From assembly GCA_027485075.1 (NCBI GenBank), contig JAIXRT010000011.1, positions 1-5,937 on the forward strand: DNA of 5,937 bases, given 5' to 3'. Shown piece after piece: positions 1 through 5,937 of this stretch. Under the pieces are notes generated by a model that was given only the letters and a program-made list of their open reading frames with translations, was not told where the DNA came from and searched no databases. The translations under genes were made by a program, and so were the position numbers. The stretch comes from Cytophagaceae bacterium (GTDB lineage: Bacteria > Bacteroidota > Bacteroidia > Cytophagales > Spirosomataceae). Every line of letters begins with the position of its first letter. Positions within the stretch are counted from its first letter, which is position 1.

Positions 1-320
1 ACCATGACCTATTAGCGGATTTAGTGGAGAATATTGAACGCTGCCAATTCGAAAGCAAACCAATTGAAAATTATGCGATTGTGGCTCAGCTTTGTGTTTC
101 GAAAGAGTATCGAGGTCAGGATTTAGTCCAAAAACTCTACGGTGGTTTCCGCGATCATTACGCAAATCAATACACCTATTGTGTCACGGACGTTGCACAA
201 GCGAATCACCGATCTTTAAAAGCACACCAAAAACGCGGTTTTCATGTCATCGATACCTTGGATTATGGAGGCATAGGCTGGAATATCGTGTTATGGGATT
301 GGCAAAAAAAAGCTATTTAA
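1..320 (+). CDS. GNAT-family N-acetyltransferase, C-terminal part (5' end outside window)
   Basis: This frame is open from the left edge (first complete codon at position 3, reading HDLLADLVENIERC) to a TAA at 318-320, so the visible 105 residues are the C-terminal portion of a longer protein. A GTG at 24 could be called as a start, but the reading continues upstream without a stop and a 98-residue GNAT would lack its first strands. The GNAT fold shows in a beta strand ending in AQLCVS, followed by the acetyl-CoA loop and helix EYRGQDLVQKLY, then the late motif NHRSLKAHQKRGF, which corresponds to the usual N..a...YeklGF. The pyrophosphate loop is degenerate: the usual R-G-x-G-x-G reads R-G-Q-D-L-V. 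Family knowledge suggests acetyl transfer from acetyl-CoA to an amine in the cytoplasm, but the substrate cannot be read from the sequence. The gene converges on the DUF2490 gene and overlaps it by four bases. Confidence 0.8.
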   Translation, partial: HDLLADLVENIERCQFESKPIENYAIVAQLCVSKEYRGQDLVQKLYGGFRDHYANQYTYCVTDVAQANHRSLKAHQKRGFHVIDTLDYGGIGWNIVLWDWQKKAI

Positions 321-1024
321 GGAAGCCGGTGATTCAGCATTAAACTTAAAATGCTTCGGTCGTAATAGTTCAAATTCGAGCGCTGTTGGAAGGCGTGTAA
401 ATAACCCACATCGAGTGTTAAATTCGAACGAATAGGAATACTCAATCCAGCAAACATTCGATGTTGATCCAAGGTATTTGCTGGATTTTCTTGACCAGTG
501 TTTAACAAAATTTCTGTATTCACTTTCCCCTGAATTTGCTTGAAAAAAGGAAACAAGGCTTGAATTCGGTACCGAAGACGGTAATTACTGAAGTTAACCC
601 CATCTGTAAGTTCCGTGCGGCTTACGTTCGTTTCTCGGTTAAAACGCATCTCCGATCGAAAACGGTGATCAATCCGAATTGCACTCCACTTATGCCTGTA
701 GGCTATATCCAAATGCGGCCGGTATTCTGGAATGGCTAATCGAACCGCGGCTCGCGAGTCATTAGGGGTATTCAAAAAGAGAGCCGCTCCAGCAGAAATA
801 TCCCAATTCTCCCCAATAGTACGATGCACATGTGCCCTGAAAGCATTTTGATGGTGCACGAAAGGATCTATGAAATGTCGCGTATGCACCTCTCCCTGAA
901 CATACCAATTCGCATTCATAGGGATAGTCAAATAATAGCCATACCAAACTTGAGATTGATGCTCTACTTGATTTTGACCTTGTACGGCGAAGAGCGGGAA
1001 CAAAAAGAAAAACAAATACTTCAT
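317..1024 (-). CDS. DUF2490 family exported protein
   Basis: A 235-residue protein with a signal peptide at about residues 1-16 (hydrophobic FFFLFPLFAV, likely cut after VQG), followed by a mature chain rich in alternating polar/aromatic beta strands. Recognizable stretches are the acidic/arginine strand HRFRSEMRF (about 120-128), YRLRYRIQALFPF (about 148-160) and the C-terminal DVGYLHAFQQR (about 205-215), ending in a strand closing on HRLP. This fits the DUF2490 family, common in Bacteroidota and thought to form a small outer-membrane-type barrel. Its function is unknown. There is no lipobox cysteine, so it is not a lipoprotein. The start ATG at 1022-1024 directly precedes the signal peptide and has no Shine-Dalgarno sequence. 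A 59-base gap separates it from the upstream operon, so it may have its own promoter or be read through from the upstream genes. The link to uronate metabolism is by position only. Confidence 0.8.
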   Translation of the reverse strand: MKYLFFFLFPLFAVQGQNQVEHQSQVWYGYYLTIPMNANWYVQGEVHTRHFIDPFVHHQNAFRAHVHRTIGENWDISAGAALFLNTPNDSRAAVRLAIPEYRPHLDIAYRHKWSAIRIDHRFRSEMRFNRETNVSRTELTDGVNFSNYRLRYRIQALFPFFKQIQGKVNTEILLNTGQENPANTLDQHRMFAGLSIPIRSNLTLDVGYLHAFQQRSNLNYYDRSILSLMLNHRLP

Positions 1025-1028
1025 TTGG

Positions 1029-1036
1029 CAAAAATA
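1029..1036 (-). promoter_or_regulatory. Possible Bacteroidota -7 element (TATTTTTG) before DUF2490 gene
   Basis: On the - strand the octamer TATTTTTG matches the Bacteroidota sigma-ABfr -7 consensus TAnnTTTG exactly. It lies only four bases before the ATG at 1024, so a transcript started from it would be leaderless or nearly so. No good TTTG-type -33 partner is present about 20 bases upstream (the sequence there is GGTTTTT at 1051-1057). In AT-rich DNA such an octamer can occur by chance, so this is a weak call. Confidence 0.25.
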
Positions 1037-1042
1037 GCATAT

Positions 1043-1075
1043 TATTCTATAAAAACCATAGACTAGATATTCTAT
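1043..1075. repeat. Two direct copies of TATTCTAT with a complementary ATAGA between them
   Basis: TATTCTAT occurs at 1043-1050 and again at 1068-1075, with start points 25 bases apart. Between them, ATAGA at 1058-1062 can pair with TCTAT of either copy, giving two mutually exclusive 5-bp AT stems. The stems are short, so stable structure is doubtful. A pair of binding half-sites for a regulator is another possibility. Confidence 0.3.
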
Positions 1076-1083
1076 TTCGTTTT

Positions 1084-2328
1084 CTAAAATAATAGATACG
1101 CCACCAGCAAGGTTACGAACACGTTAAACAGCTGCGCGATCAAAAAGGCGTAGAGTGGCCTCTTCCCTTCTTTGGAGAAAAGATCCGCAAACTTCGTTTC
1201 TAATCCGATGCTGGTGAAGGCCAAAGCAAACCACAATCCCTGCAAGGCTTTGAATCCTCCTTTCACCGAATCGATGGTTTCTGAAGAAATCACAAACGAG
1301 AAAAGAAGCGAGGCTGCGATGAAACCTAACACGAACTTAGGGAAACGTTCCCAAATAATCGCCCCCGTGGGCTTAGCCTCTTGCACTGCCGAAGATTGGT
1401 TATTGGTCAAGGTCCAATAGATCGAAATCGCGAAGGCAGCGAATCCTAGAAGTACGTTTTGGGAGAATTTCACAATCGTCGAAATCTTCAAGGCCTCCTC
1501 ACCTACCATCGTTCCAGAAGCAATGACTGCCCCCGTCGTATCGATCGTGCCGCCTAACCAAGCACCCGTCACCGCTTGTGATAGACCTAAGGCCTGAGCG
1601 ATAAATGGTAGAAAAATAATCATCGGAATCGCCGTGATCAAGACGATAGAAATGACGTAAGAAAGCTTTTTCGAATCTCCTTTAATCGCTCCAGAAGTTG
1701 CAATCGCTGCCGAAACTCCACAAATAGAAACCGCACTGGAAATCATGATGGCGAATTCTTCGTCGATGCCCATTTTTTTGGAAATCCAAAAAGCGAAGTA
1801 CCAAACCGAAATAACAACGATTAACGCCTGAATTAAACCAAGGGATCCAGCTTTCAAAATGTCCCCGAAAATCACGCTCGTTCCCAATAAAATCAAACCG
1901 ATCTTCACGAACAATTCCGTCGAAAGCGTTTCCGTTAACCAGGCCGGCAAGCTGAAGAAATTGCTTAACAACAATCCGATCGATAAACTAAAGATCACCG
2001 CTTCTAGGTTCCAGTTTTTCAAGAAGGCATTGCCCGCTAAAACTAAAGCCAGAGAAGTAAGGACAAACACAATCGGAAAACCTTTCGCGGTTCCTGCCAC
2101 ACTTTTGCCCAATACACTTGCCGCCAATAACGCGATTACATACGTGAAAACGAAAATCTGGGCGAGCTTCACCAGGTTACCCGCCGTGAGCACTTTTTCA
2201 GTTAAGTCTGAGGTTGTCTCCCAGCCGAAAGAGGGGCTTGGAATTTTGATACCAATCAAAGCTAGACCGATGATTAGGAAGCCTAAAAGGACAACGGTCC
2301 AATCTTCTGTTAAAATAGATTTTTTCAT
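1084..2328 (-). CDS. YeiH-family (UPF0324, putative sulfate exporter) integral membrane protein
   Basis: A 414-residue polytopic inner-membrane protein with about eleven or twelve hydrophobic segments by eye, from residue 11 to the C-terminal end. The YeiH/UPF0324 (Cons_hypoth698) family is recognized from GLILLGTSV (about 144-152), SICGVSAAIA (about 201-210), GAWLGGTIDTTGAV (about 255-268) and the late FTSIGLETKF (about 381-390). The family is annotated as putative sulfate exporter, but to my knowledge that rests on thin evidence and the substrate should be regarded as open. At 414 residues it is longer than E. coli YeiH (about 350), as in other Bacteroidota forms, with extra sequence in the 305-330 loop. 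Its ATG shares one base with the TAA of the DUF1080 gene (TAATG), which implies translational coupling. It is the last gene of the block, ends in TAG, and has no obvious terminator after it. Confidence 0.85.
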   Translation of the reverse strand: MKKSILTEDWTVVLLGFLIIGLALIGIKIPSPSFGWETTSDLTEKVLTAGNLVKLAQIFVFTYVIALLAASVLGKSVAGTAKGFPIVFVLTSLALVLAGNAFLKNWNLEAVIFSLSIGLLLSNFFSLPAWLTETLSTELFVKIGLILLGTSVIFGDILKAGSLGLIQALIVVISVWYFAFWISKKMGIDEEFAIMISSAVSICGVSAAIATSGAIKGDSKKLSYVISIVLITAIPMIIFLPFIAQALGLSQAVTGAWLGGTIDTTGAVIASGTMVGEEALKISTIVKFSQNVLLGFAAFAISIYWTLTNNQSSAVQEAKPTGAIIWERFPKFVLGFIAASLLFSFVISSETIDSVKGGFKALQGLWFALAFTSIGLETKFADLFSKEGKRPLYAFLIAQLFNVFVTLLVAYLLF

Positions 2329-3260
2329 TATTTCGCCGGTGTGATGATAATATTTCTGTACTCCACCGGACCGTGGTCGCCTTGCATCATGATAGGACCC
2401 GGCGCTGCTTCGTCGCTATCCATCGCGCCGCCTGTGATACCAGGGATGTTTTGTTCGACGATGACTTTTTGGCCATTTAAGGTAACGGAGACTTTACGTC
2501 CTACTAAGGTAATGTCGTAGGTCTGCCATTCGCCGGATGGTTTAGCCGCTTGGAATAGTGGATCGATAAATCCGTAAATACCGCCTAAATAAATGCTGTA
2601 GGGCGCTTTTCCAAAACTATCTTCCACTTGTGCCTCGTAACGGCCGCGTAAATACACGCCACTATTACTACCTGCTGGCAAGCGGAATTCGATATGTAAT
2701 TTGAAGTCGTTGAACTTTTGTTCGGTGCATAAATTCGCACCAGAAGCTGGGCTTTTTAACACGCCGTTCTCAGCGATCCATTGGTTTTTAGGCCCTAAAG
2801 CTTTCCAACCTGTTAAGTCTTTTCCGTTGAATAAGGTGATCGGTTTGTCCCAAACAGGTTCCGCAGCTCTCCATAAAGACGGAGCACGAACACCCGTGAA
2901 AGCCATCGCTTTGCCGTTTGGTTTTGTGATCGTTCCTGACAGTTTCCCGTCTTTCAAATCTCCCTCAAAGCTCATCTGAACATCTGTCAACTCCCATTGA
3001 GGGGGGATTTTAAAGGAGATATGACCGTCTTTATAAAATACCTCTGAAATAGGACGGGCTGAACCACCATCCCCTACAAAACGTCCAGTCAGGGTTTTAT
3101 GACCCGAATGACGCACTTCTAACCAAGAGGGTGCGGTAGACACCCCGCCATTGCGGTTTTCCATAGCTACGTTTAAATCCCATGCGCCTTCTAATGGATG
3201 GTGATCTTGAGCGTATGCACCGCTAGTAAAAGCGAATAAAGCAATTAGTAATTTTTTCAT
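2328..3260 (-). CDS. Secreted DUF1080 protein (3-keto-disaccharide hydrolase-like) with extra N-terminal domain
   Basis: A 310-residue protein. The start at 3258-3260 is chosen because it opens a clean signal peptide (MKKLLIALFAFTSGAYA, likely cut before Q18). The frame stays open to an ATG at 3395, but that would overlap the permease gene by about 130 bases and bury the signal peptide. Residues about 22-130 form a beta-rich domain (LEGAWDLNV, LTGRFVGDGG, LSGTITKPNG) that I cannot name. Residues about 139-308 are the DUF1080 (PF06439) concanavalin-like fold: ITLFNGKDLTGW (141-152), EFRLPAGSNSGVYLRGRYE (191-209), GEWQTYDI (243-250) and GPIMMQGDHGPVEYRNI (288-304). Members of this family have been shown to act on 3-keto-glycosides. 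The signal peptide has no lipobox, so the protein is probably periplasmic or secreted. It lies four bases after the permease gene and overlaps the YeiH-type gene as TAATG, so it belongs to the same transcript. Confidence 0.85.
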   Translation of the reverse strand: MKKLLIALFAFTSGAYAQDHHPLEGAWDLNVAMENRNGGVSTAPSWLEVRHSGHKTLTGRFVGDGGSARPISEVFYKDGHISFKIPPQWELTDVQMSFEGDLKDGKLSGTITKPNGKAMAFTGVRAPSLWRAAEPVWDKPITLFNGKDLTGWKALGPKNQWIAENGVLKSPASGANLCTEQKFNDFKLHIEFRLPAGSNSGVYLRGRYEAQVEDSFGKAPYSIYLGGIYGFIDPLFQAAKPSGEWQTYDITLVGRKVSVTLNGQKVIVEQNIPGITGGAMDSDEAAPGPIMMQGDHGPVEYRNIIITPAK

Positions 3261-3264
3261 CGAT

Positions 3265-4533
3265 CTACGATTTAACGATCTCCATTTTAGGAGAAATGAA
3301 ATGAATGAGCAACCACGCAAATAAATAAGCGCAGCCGCAGGCCACAAATATAATATTATATCCATCAGATAAAGCCTGGTCTGCCTTGTAAGCATCCAAA
3401 ACCACCCCGATAATATAGGGGAAAATCACACCACCTAGCGAACCCGCGAGGCCACCAATCCCCACGACAGAGGAAACGGCGTGTTTGGGAAACATATCCG
3501 AAACCGTCGTAAAAATGTTCGCGGACCAAGCCTGGTGCGCAGATGCCGCGATAGAAATTAAGAATACCGCCTGCCAAATATCCGTCGCCCAGCGCGCCCC
3601 AATAATGGGCACCGCACAGAGCGCGAAGAAGAACATCGAATACTTGCGTGCCTTGTACACCGGCCAGCCTTTCTTGATGAAATAACCCGAAATATAGCCT
3701 CCACCGATGCTACCGATCGAGGTGCAGGTAAACAAAATCGCGAGATGTAAACTTGGCTTTTTCAAGTCTAGCGCAAAAGTTGTCGAGAAATACGATGGTA
3801 ACCAAAACAAGAAAAACCACCAGATGGGATCAGTGAAGAACTTGCCTACGATGAAGACCCAGGTTTGGCGATAGCCGAAAAGCTTGCCCCAAGCGATGGG
3901 TGCGACGTCTGTCACCTCCTCTTCTACGTTTTGGATGTGCGCTAATTCTTCTGTCGTTACCGAAGGATGTTTTGCAGGCACTTCGTAAAACCACCACCAC
4001 AAGGCTAACCAAATAAATCCGATCGCACCGGTGATAATGAAGGCTTCTTGCCAGCCATAGGCTCCTAAAATCCAAGGCACCATGATGGGTGCGACCATCG
4101 CCCCGATGTTTGCGCCGGAGTTAAAAATTCCTGTGGCTAAAGCGCGTTCTCTTTTGGGGAACCACTCCGCGACTGTCTTAATCGCCGCCGGGAAATTCCC
4201 CGCTTCGCCGGCTCCTAAAGCGGCGCGTGCCGCGCCGAATCCGAACGAAGTTTTTGCTAAAGCATGCGCCATCGCCGCAATTGACCAAATCACAATCGAA
4301 ATGGCGTAACCCATTTTAGAACCTATCTTATCGATCACCTTCCCGAAAGCCAACAATCCCAGCGCATAAGAGGCCGTGAAACACATCACAATGAAACTGT
4401 AATCCGTCTCCGACCAGTTCAATTCCTTCTCCAGTGTGGGCTTCAACAAGCCGATCACCTGGCGATCTAAATAATTAATCGTCGTCGCAAAAAACAAGAG
4501 GGCGACCACCACCCAGCGGTAATTTCCTTTCAT
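3265..4533 (-). CDS. MFS permease, ExuT-like (hexuronate/anion:cation symporter family)
   Basis: A 422-residue major facilitator with the usual two six-helix halves. The anion:cation symporter / ExuT type is recognized from NYLDRQVIGLL in helix 1 (about 20-30), the loop 2-3 motif GKVIDKIGSKMG (64-75), RAALGAGEAGNFPAAIK (about 103-119) in helix 4, WFPKRERALATGIFNSG (about 124-140), and SAHQAWSANIFTTVSDMFP (about 331-349) in the second half. The hydrophilic central loop is at about 187-225. Relatives carry glucuronate, galacturonate or related sugar acids with protons across the inner membrane. The adjacent GH67 gene makes (4-O-methyl-)glucuronate the most likely substrate, although that is inferred from context. 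The ATG shares a base with the stop of the SDR gene (TAATG), so the two are probably translationally coupled. The gene ends in TAG four bases before the DUF1080 start. Confidence 0.88.
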   Translation of the reverse strand: MKGNYRWVVVALLFFATTINYLDRQVIGLLKPTLEKELNWSETDYSFIVMCFTASYALGLLAFGKVIDKIGSKMGYAISIVIWSIAAMAHALAKTSFGFGAARAALGAGEAGNFPAAIKTVAEWFPKRERALATGIFNSGANIGAMVAPIMVPWILGAYGWQEAFIITGAIGFIWLALWWWFYEVPAKHPSVTTEELAHIQNVEEEVTDVAPIAWGKLFGYRQTWVFIVGKFFTDPIWWFFLFWLPSYFSTTFALDLKKPSLHLAILFTCTSIGSIGGGYISGYFIKKGWPVYKARKYSMFFFALCAVPIIGARWATDIWQAVFLISIAASAHQAWSANIFTTVSDMFPKHAVSSVVGIGGLAGSLGGVIFPYIIGVVLDAYKADQALSDGYNIIFVACGCAYLFAWLLIHFISPKMEIVKS

Positions 4534-5291
4534 TAGAATCCGATTGAATTCCCGCCGTCAACCGGGATTGAGACGCCTGTTACGTAATTTGATGCATCCG
4601 AAGCTAAATAAACCGCTGCCCAGCCGATGTCTTCTGGTTTCCCAAAATACCCCATCGGCGTGCGATCCATCGCCTTGTGTTTTCGATCCGGATCTGAATT
4701 CATCGCCGTCCGACTCATCGCCGTTTCAATAAATCCAGGCGCAATCGCATTCACGCGAACGCCCTTGCCAGACCACTCAGATGCCAGTACTCTCACTAAA
4801 CCATAAATACCTGTTTTCGAAGACGCATAAGCTGCCACACGATCGATGCCATAGTAAGCCGCCATCGAGGAAATCATGATGATCGAACCTTTTCCGCGTT
4901 CGAGCATGTGTTTCCCCACTTCGCGTGTCAAAGCAAAAACGGCGTTCAAGTTCACGTTAATAATATTCGAAAAATCGTTATCCGAAACCTCTACTGCCGG
5001 GCGCTTCATGTTGATGCCGGCGTTGTTTACGAGGATGTCGATGGCGCCATATTTCGTAACGAGTTCCGCAACTAGCTGTGAAGTCAAGTTCAAATCAGCC
5101 ACATCATTCACCGCATAATGTGCACCCGCTCCTAGGTTTGCAACGGCCTCTTTTAGCACATCTTCGCGACGACCCGTGATGATGACCGTGGCTCCGGACG
5201 CTAAAAAGCATTTCGCGATGTCGAATCCGATTCCGGTTCCGCCGCCCGTGATGAGCGCCACGCGCCCCTGTAATGAGAATGGTTGTTGCAT
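4533..5291 (-). CDS. SDR-family NAD(P)-dependent oxidoreductase, probable sugar-acid or keto-uronate dehydrogenase
   Basis: A complete classical short-chain dehydrogenase of 252 residues, the usual family length. The cofactor motif TGGGTGIG is at 15-22, with D63 in NDVADL and NNAG at 89-92. The catalytic set is N114, S142, Y155 and K159 (YASSK), followed by NAIAPG (181-186) and the C-terminal VTGVSIPVDGG. The arginines after strand 2 (GRR, 40-42) suggest NADP(H) use, though this is not decisive. It resembles the gluconate 5-dehydrogenase / KduD-like group. Between a GH67 gene (one base upstream) and an ExuT-like permease (TAATG overlap downstream), the likely job is a redox step on a uronate-derived keto acid, for example fructuronate to mannonate. 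SDR proteins fill that role in some bacteria (for example B. subtilis YjmF), but the NNAGINMKRP segment here looks more like KduD, so the exact substrate is open. Confidence 0.88.
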   Translation of the reverse strand: MQQPFSLQGRVALITGGGTGIGFDIAKCFLASGATVIITGRREDVLKEAVANLGAGAHYAVNDVADLNLTSQLVAELVTKYGAIDILVNNAGINMKRPAVEVSDNDFSNIINVNLNAVFALTREVGKHMLERGKGSIIMISSMAAYYGIDRVAAYASSKTGIYGLVRVLASEWSGKGVRVNAIAPGFIETAMSRTAMNSDPDRKHKAMDRTPMGYFGKPEDIGWAAVYLASDASNYVTGVSIPVDGGNSIGF

Positions 5292-5292
5292 C

Positions 5293-5937
5293 TTATTTTA
5301 ACTGATAAATTCGTACAATTTCTTTTATTTCTGCCAAAGTCCGCGCAGGCGTCCCGTAGCTAATCGGTAATTTCGAATAGGTTTGGAAGTACAATACATG
5401 CGCATCGCGCCACAGAACAGACTCCCGTTGTTGTGCCGCTAAACGCCCCTTCACGTCCGCAAAAACCTCTGGATCCACTTTGCCTTGCAACGAATCCCAT
5501 TCCTTTTGCAAATCCTTCACTTCCTGCAAACCGGTATTCATGCGGTAACAGAATTCATCCCAAAGCGTCCGCCCCGTCGATAATTTCTCCCTCCAGCCCA
5601 CATGGTGAAACCACAGTAAATAATTTAAATCCGTTTTCGCCGGATCGAGCCACTGTTGTGCCACCGACGGATGGTATAAACTCAAGGCATTGCTGCCTGT
5701 AGCTTTTCTGTCAAAACCCAAGCCCACCGAATCCGCGCGGTGGTAATAAATCGATGTCCAATCCGGACGTTGGCTGCGCTCTAACCAAGGCTCGGGGCCC
5801 CAGTGAATTCCTTGCCCCATTACGTGGTGCAAGCCTAAAGGGGTGGTAAAATTCACATAAGTGTCGCGGGATTTCATCAGAATACCTGCGGCGGTTTTCG
5901 AGGCTGTTGCGTCGCGAGTCAAGGTTTGCTTCACCCA
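5293..5937 (-). CDS. aguA: GH67 alpha-glucuronidase, C-terminal part (5' end outside window)
   Basis: The frame is open from the right edge (first codon TGG at 5935-5937) to a TAA at 5293-5295, giving 214 C-terminal residues of a family whose members are usually around 650-730 residues. A GTG at 5932-5934 is internal and is not the start. GH67 is recognized from YVNFTTPLGLHHVMG, WTSIYYHRADSVGLGFDR, GSNALSLYHPSVAQQW, LLWFHHVGW followed by GRTLWDEFCYRMNTG, and LWRDAHVLYFQTYSKLPI near the end. This is the end of the catalytic barrel region plus the helical C-terminal domain, which mediates dimer formation in characterized members. The catalytic acid and the two base carboxylates lie upstream and cannot be checked here. 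GH67 enzymes release (4-O-methyl-)D-glucuronate from the non-reducing terminal xylose of xylo-oligosaccharides. The SDR gene starts one base after this stop. Confidence 0.92.
   Translation of the reverse strand, partial: WVKQTLTRDATASKTAAGILMKSRDTYVNFTTPLGLHHVMGQGIHWGPEPWLERSQRPDWTSIYYHRADSVGLGFDRKATGSNALSLYHPSVAQQWLDPAKTDLNYLLWFHHVGWREKLSTGRTLWDEFCYRMNTGLQEVKDLQKEWDSLQGKVDPEVFADVKGRLAAQQRESVLWRDAHVLYFQTYSKLPISYGTPARTLAEIKEIVRIYQLK

Larger units (their letters stand above)
1025..1083 (-). other. AT-rich gap between operon end and DUF2490 gene
   Basis: This is the only gap of more than four bases between the genes of the window. It holds no coding frame. It is strongly A/T-rich and contains short repeats (see 1043-1075) and a candidate -7 element (1029-1036) but no GC-rich stem followed by a T run, so I see no clear intrinsic terminator for the upstream operon. 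Read-through into the DUF2490 gene is therefore possible. Confidence 0.6.

Noticed and set aside
24..320. GTG at 24 as the true start of the GNAT gene
   Set aside because: The frame is open to the left edge, and the protein would lack the early strands of the GNAT fold.
322..357. Possible hairpin (GAAGC with GCTTC, and GCATT with AATGC) as a terminator for the GNAT gene
   Set aside because: The two 5-bp pairings use overlapping bases, are weak, have no T run after them, and lie inside the DUF2490 coding sequence.
1058..1075. ATAGA/TCTAT stem as an intrinsic terminator of the operon
   Set aside because: It is only five AT-rich base pairs without a GC core and without a U tract in the operon's direction.
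1859..2344. A 161-codon + strand frame opposite the YeiH-type gene
   Set aside because: It is antisense to a clear membrane protein gene, and its translation is basic and repetitive with no recognizable domain; other antisense frames at 536-739, 824-1066, 1172-1420, 2701-2979, 4082-4309, 4876-5118 and 5433-5702 were dismissed for the same reason.
3261..3280. Repeated CGATC around the permease/DUF1080 junction
   Set aside because: The copies are short, direct and partly coding; they form no convincing hairpin or operator.
3261..3395. Upstream extension of the DUF1080 gene to an ATG at 3395
   Set aside because: It would overlap the permease gene by about 130 bases and place 45 residues ahead of an obvious signal peptide; the ATG at 3260 fits the four-base operon spacing.

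Overview
The window looks like chromosomal DNA from a member of the Bacteroidota, possibly a Cytophagales-type freshwater or soil polysaccharide degrader. The signs are the protein families present (a DUF2490 protein, a secreted DUF1080 protein, a GH67 alpha-glucuronidase, an ExuT-like MFS permease), the lack of a convincing Shine-Dalgarno sequence before any of the five visible starts, and A/T-rich leaders. The genus is a guess from protein style; no database was consulted.

Layout from left to right. At the left edge a + strand gene is cut by the window start; it encodes the C-terminal two thirds or so of a GNAT-type acetyltransferase and ends at 320. Everything else lies on the - strand. 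A DUF2490 family beta-rich exported protein (1024 to 317) converges on the GNAT gene, and their stop codons share the bases TTAA. A 59-base AT-rich gap (1025-1083) follows. Then comes a tightly packed block of five - strand genes, read from the right edge leftward: the C-terminal part of a GH67 alpha-glucuronidase (5' end outside the window), an SDR oxidoreductase, an ExuT-like hexuronate permease, a secreted DUF1080 protein, and a YeiH-family (putative sulfate exporter) membrane protein. The spacings in the block are 1 base, a TAATG stop/start overlap, 4 bases, and a second TAATG overlap, so it almost certainly forms one transcript whose promoter is beyond the right edge.

How the genes fit together. 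GH67 enzymes cut (4-O-methyl-)D-glucuronic acid from the terminal xylose of xylo-oligosaccharides. The MFS permease is of the type that carries hexuronates across the inner membrane. The SDR is the right kind of enzyme for a hexuronate or keto-sugar-acid redox step, such as fructuronate reduction. Together they suggest the distal end of a glucuronoxylan/uronate utilization operon. The less expected members are the DUF1080 protein, whose family now includes enzymes acting on 3-keto-glycosides, and the YeiH-type transporter at the end. These two are the points most worth following up. I saw no mobile element, CRISPR array, tRNA or rRNA, and no stretch over 300 bases without a gene.
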